DNA of 26,493 nucleotides, taken from positions 1-26,493 of IMG/VR virus record IMGVR_UViG_3300028595_000057; one strand, written 5' to 3'. Numbering within the stretch: position 1 is the stretch's first letter; the number at the start of each line of letters is the position of its first letter. The DNA is from a virus. A model generated the notes under the pieces. That model saw only the letters and a program-made list of their open reading frames with translations. It was not told the DNA's origin and ran no database searches. The position numbers and the translations under genes are program-made. This document shows positions 24,940 through 26,493 of this stretch, piece after piece.

Positions 24940-25276
24940 CGTCACCGTCTCCTATCTGCGAGGTTATTCGCCACGCTAAACTTAGTATCGTTCGGTCCAT
25001 ACATTCTATTACGTATGAGGTTGAGGGCGGATCAAACATTAATCTAACACGAAGTAGAATATAAGTCTTCACCGCTTCTAAATCAGTTCTATCCCCGAGC
25101 AGTTGCGACCAGGTAGCAGTTTTATCGGTTACGATGAATTCATCTGCGTTTGGTAATCCAAACTGACTTAGGGCTATCATCGTGGTATTAATATGCATGA
25201 TTATATCCACATCGAAGTGTGTGTAATCTTCATCTATACCAAGTAGTTTCTTAATACTCGTTAGTATACTATCCAC
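24932..25276 (-). CDS. Head-tail connector (gp6-like adaptor)
   Basis: A 114-residue helical protein of the gp6-like/DNA-packaging adaptor type: SILTSIKKLLGIDEDYTHFD, IIMHINTTMIALSQFGL and EAVKTYILLRVRLMFDPP. The pattern of an N-terminal helix bundle and conserved V-K-x-Y-x-x-L-K/R-x-R-x-x-F-D-P-P is typical. Such proteins form the ring below the portal. In this genome the gene lies before terL instead of after the capsid gene. The start is GTG at 25276 with AGGAG at good spacing. Confidence 0.75.
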   Translation of the reverse strand: MDSILTSIKKLLGIDEDYTHFDVDIIMHINTTMIALSQFGLPNADEFIVTDKTATWSQLLGDRTDLEAVKTYILLRVRLMFDPPSTSYVIECMDRTILSLAWRITSQIGDGDDA

Positions 25277-25280
25277 GACA

Positions 25281-25580
25281 TCACTCCTGTTCTAAATATT
25301 TTATCATTACGTAACCTTTAGTTCCTTCTCGGTTCCATTTTGAATTGTTGTTTATCATTGTAACTTCCGCCCAAACCTGCCTTTGCGAATCCATTATTTT
25401 ATCGCCAAGTTTCAACTTTGTGTCGGCTGCTATAACCATAAGACTCTTTGACGCCTTCATTGGTTCGCATCGTACATTCAAAGCTTTAACTTTAACCTTA
25501 AATGTTTTGAAATCGTTGGTTGATTCTGGCGCATCAGTTGTTTCTTTTGATTCTTTGAATATATTATTATATGCTTTCAT
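25281..25580 (-). CDS. Small protein with SH3b-like domain
   Basis: A 99-residue protein. After about 25 polar residues, residues 28-97 have the bacterial SH3 pattern: KVKALNVRCEPMKASKSLMV, a central LKLGDKIMDSQRQVWAEVTM and TKGYVMIKYLEQE. SH3b domains mostly bind peptidoglycan or teichoic acids and accompany lysins, but here one stands alone among packaging genes. It may be a virion component or a protein-binding SH3-like fold. AGGAG precedes the ATG inside the end of the HNH gene, one base after its stop. Confidence 0.68.
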   Translation of the reverse strand: MKAYNNIFKESKETTDAPESTNDFKTFKVKVKALNVRCEPMKASKSLMVIAADTKLKLGDKIMDSQRQVWAEVTMINNNSKWNREGTKGYVMIKYLEQE

Positions 25581-25581
25581 G

Positions 25582-25992
25582 TTATCTCCTCCATGGACAA
25601 GTATCGTTTTTACTTCGTTCTACAACTACATACTCCTTTAATTCGTTTCCGTAGTGAATAGCGTTATGTGTGTCTAAACACGTCGTTATCAAATTCTCAG
25701 GATCGAAGATTATAGAACTCATATTTTCTATTTGTTGCAATGTTAGCGGATTGATGTGGTGTATTAGCGTTTTTCCAAATATAACATAATCCTCACAAGC
25801 TAAATCAAACCCATTATCACGTATTATAATACGATCTCTTGTTTCTCGCCATCGTCTTGATTTATAAAGCATCTGATTTAAATACCTATCGTATCCGAAG
25901 GTCTCTGCGCCAACTTTACCGGTTAATTTCAAGTAATTGAATCGCTCGTTAAATGTTTTGAACTTGATTAGTTCAGAATATCGTTTAACCAT
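25582..25992 (-). CDS. HNH endonuclease, probable terminase partner
   Basis: A 136-residue HNH nuclease. The metal/catalytic residues are visible: His78-His79 in LIHHINPLT, Asn100 in DPENLITTC, and His109/His113 in DTHNAIHYG. The N-terminal helices (YKSRRWRETRDRIIIRDNGF) fit the common phage version. HNH proteins adjacent to terminase genes are needed for DNA cutting and head morphogenesis in several cos phages (HK97 gp74 type). The position between the small-terminase candidate and terL supports that, rather than a homing endonuclease. It overlaps the small-terminase gene by 8 bases and starts after GGAGG. Confidence 0.88.
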   Translation of the reverse strand: MVKRYSELIKFKTFNERFNYLKLTGKVGAETFGYDRYLNQMLYKSRRWRETRDRIIIRDNGFDLACEDYVIFGKTLIHHINPLTLQQIENMSSIIFDPENLITTCLDTHNAIHYGNELKEYVVVERSKNDTCPWRR

Positions 25993-26299
25993 TGTGCCCT
26001 CCGTAACGCTTCATTGCTTCTAGTGCATCTTTATAAACTTCTTCCGATTTTTGGTTTGCTTTGATTGCGTCGGTCTTTGCAGTCATAAGCGTTTTCTGTT
26101 CTTTCAAAATATCTTTTTCTAATTTCGCATTTGTAGATCCTAATTTTAGAAAATGTGTGATAACTTGCGAGGATGCCGTACCTTCAGCTAGTTGTTTTGC
26201 CGCTAAGTTGACTGCCAGGTTTATTAGCTGGTTTTCTCTAGCCTCTAAGGTTTTAGCAGCTCGACTTTTCTTAGGCTTTTCAACTTTTTCTTCAGCCAT
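25985..26299 (-). CDS. Probable terminase small subunit
   Basis: A 104-residue, highly charged and helical protein. A Lys/Arg-rich N-terminus (KVEKPKKSRAAKTLEAREN) is followed by AVNLAAKQLAEGTASSQVIT and HFLKLGSTNAKLEKDILK, then a second helix ending in DALEAMKRYGGHNG. This pattern recurs as the first gene of packaging modules in Bacillota phages and is taken as the DNA-recognition subunit, but no clear helix-turn-helix is seen, so the call rests partly on position. It opens the late operon directly after the inverted-repeat leader. AAGGAGG lies about 10 bases before the ATG. Confidence 0.68.
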   Translation of the reverse strand: MAEEKVEKPKKSRAAKTLEARENQLINLAVNLAAKQLAEGTASSQVITHFLKLGSTNAKLEKDILKEQKTLMTAKTDAIKANQKSEEVYKDALEAMKRYGGHNG

Positions 26300-26329
26300 A
26301 AAGATAGATCCTCCTTACTTTTATATTTA

Positions 26330-26468
26330 TTTCGGGAGCTTTTTAGACTCGGCGTTAGCGTTTTGAGAGATTTTAATGAACTAAAACTATCACGTGCCTT
26401 GAAAGGAGACCGGACTCACCACTGTCCGTAACGCCACGATTGTCGCCGAGTCTAAAAAGCTCCCGAAA
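26330..26468. repeat. Perfect 25-bp inverted repeat enclosing 89 bases; candidate packaging site or structured RNA
   Basis: The left arm (26330-26354, starting TTTCGGGAGC) and the right arm (26444-26468, ending GCTCCCGAAA) are exact reverse complements over 25 bases. The enclosed 89 bases hold several small hairpins on the plus strand: TTTTA/TAAAA, CCTT/AAGG, CGGAC (26411-26415)/GTCCG (26424-26428), and GCGTT (26358-26362)/AACGC (26430-26434). No open frame is present. The element lies just upstream of the small terminase start, where cos or pac sites are normally found. A structured RNA is equally possible. Confidence 0.75.
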
Positions 26469-26490
26469 CATACCCTCCGGAGCTATTTTT
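26454..26490. terminator. Terminator-like hairpin, readable on both strands
   Basis: AGCTCC (26458-26463) and GGAGCT (26479-26484) form a 6-bp stem with a 15-base loop. On the plus strand it is followed by ATTTTT; on the minus strand by TTTT AG. One arm is shared with the right arm of the 25-bp inverted repeat, so the two foldings exclude each other. The minus-strand form would shield the late operon from upstream transcription. Confidence 0.55.
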
Positions 26491-26493
26491 AGT

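Noticed and set aside
25582-25992. HNH gene as a selfish homing endonuclease
   Set aside because: It is tightly coupled to both neighbours by overlap or one-base spacing, is not within an intron or intein, and matches the terminase-associated HNH pattern.
26330-26468. Miniature transposable element with 25-bp terminal inverted repeats
   Set aside because: No target-site duplication flanks the arms, no transposase is nearby, and the position upstream of the terminase genes is better explained by packaging or regulation.

Overview
The window is the structural half of a siphovirus (long, non-contractile tail, HK97-type head) genome or prophage. Every convincing gene is on the minus strand, so transcription runs from right (26493) to left (1). 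The host is probably a low-GC Gram-positive bacterium of the Bacillota, most likely an anaerobic clostridium-like or gut species. The reasons are the AT-rich DNA, near-perfect AGGAGG ribosome sites on almost every gene, frequent TTG/GTG starts, and the families of the Dit, Tal, holin and NlpC/P60 proteins. No integrase or repressor is visible, so lifestyle cannot be decided.

Right end (26300-26493): a gene-free leader with a perfect 25-bp inverted repeat around about 90 bases, plus a third related arm that forms a terminator-like hairpin. Packaging and head genes follow (26299-19180): probable small terminase, HNH nuclease, small SH3b-like protein, head-tail connector, GMKWG-motif protein, large terminase, portal, a fused prohead protease/major capsid protein with a well-formed internal start, and two head-tail joining/tail-completion proteins.

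Middle (19165-14910): major tail protein with a C-terminal Ig-like domain; then an accessory cassette (17991-16256) set off by a hairpin and a terminator. The cassette holds a frameshifted gene, two unknown genes and a protein of the Acb2/Tad1 family, whose known members soak up cyclic-nucleotide or gcADPR alarm signals of CBASS and Thoeris immunity. Two tail-assembly-chaperone candidates and an HK97 gp10-like protein lead into the tape measure.

Tail and lysis (14913-1059): a 2096-residue tape measure, Dit, Tal with a C-terminal GGxHxH region, a small coiled protein, a receptor-binding protein with an SGNH esterase domain, two small membrane proteins (one a holin), an NlpC/P60 endolysin, and a GC-richer Ala/Thr/Gly-rich protein of unknown role.

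Left end (1006-1): two matching promoter-like sequences start a new transcription unit of small genes, ending in a truncated gene with a dATP/dGTP diphosphohydrolase N-terminal-type motif, presumably the edge of the early/nucleotide-metabolism region.
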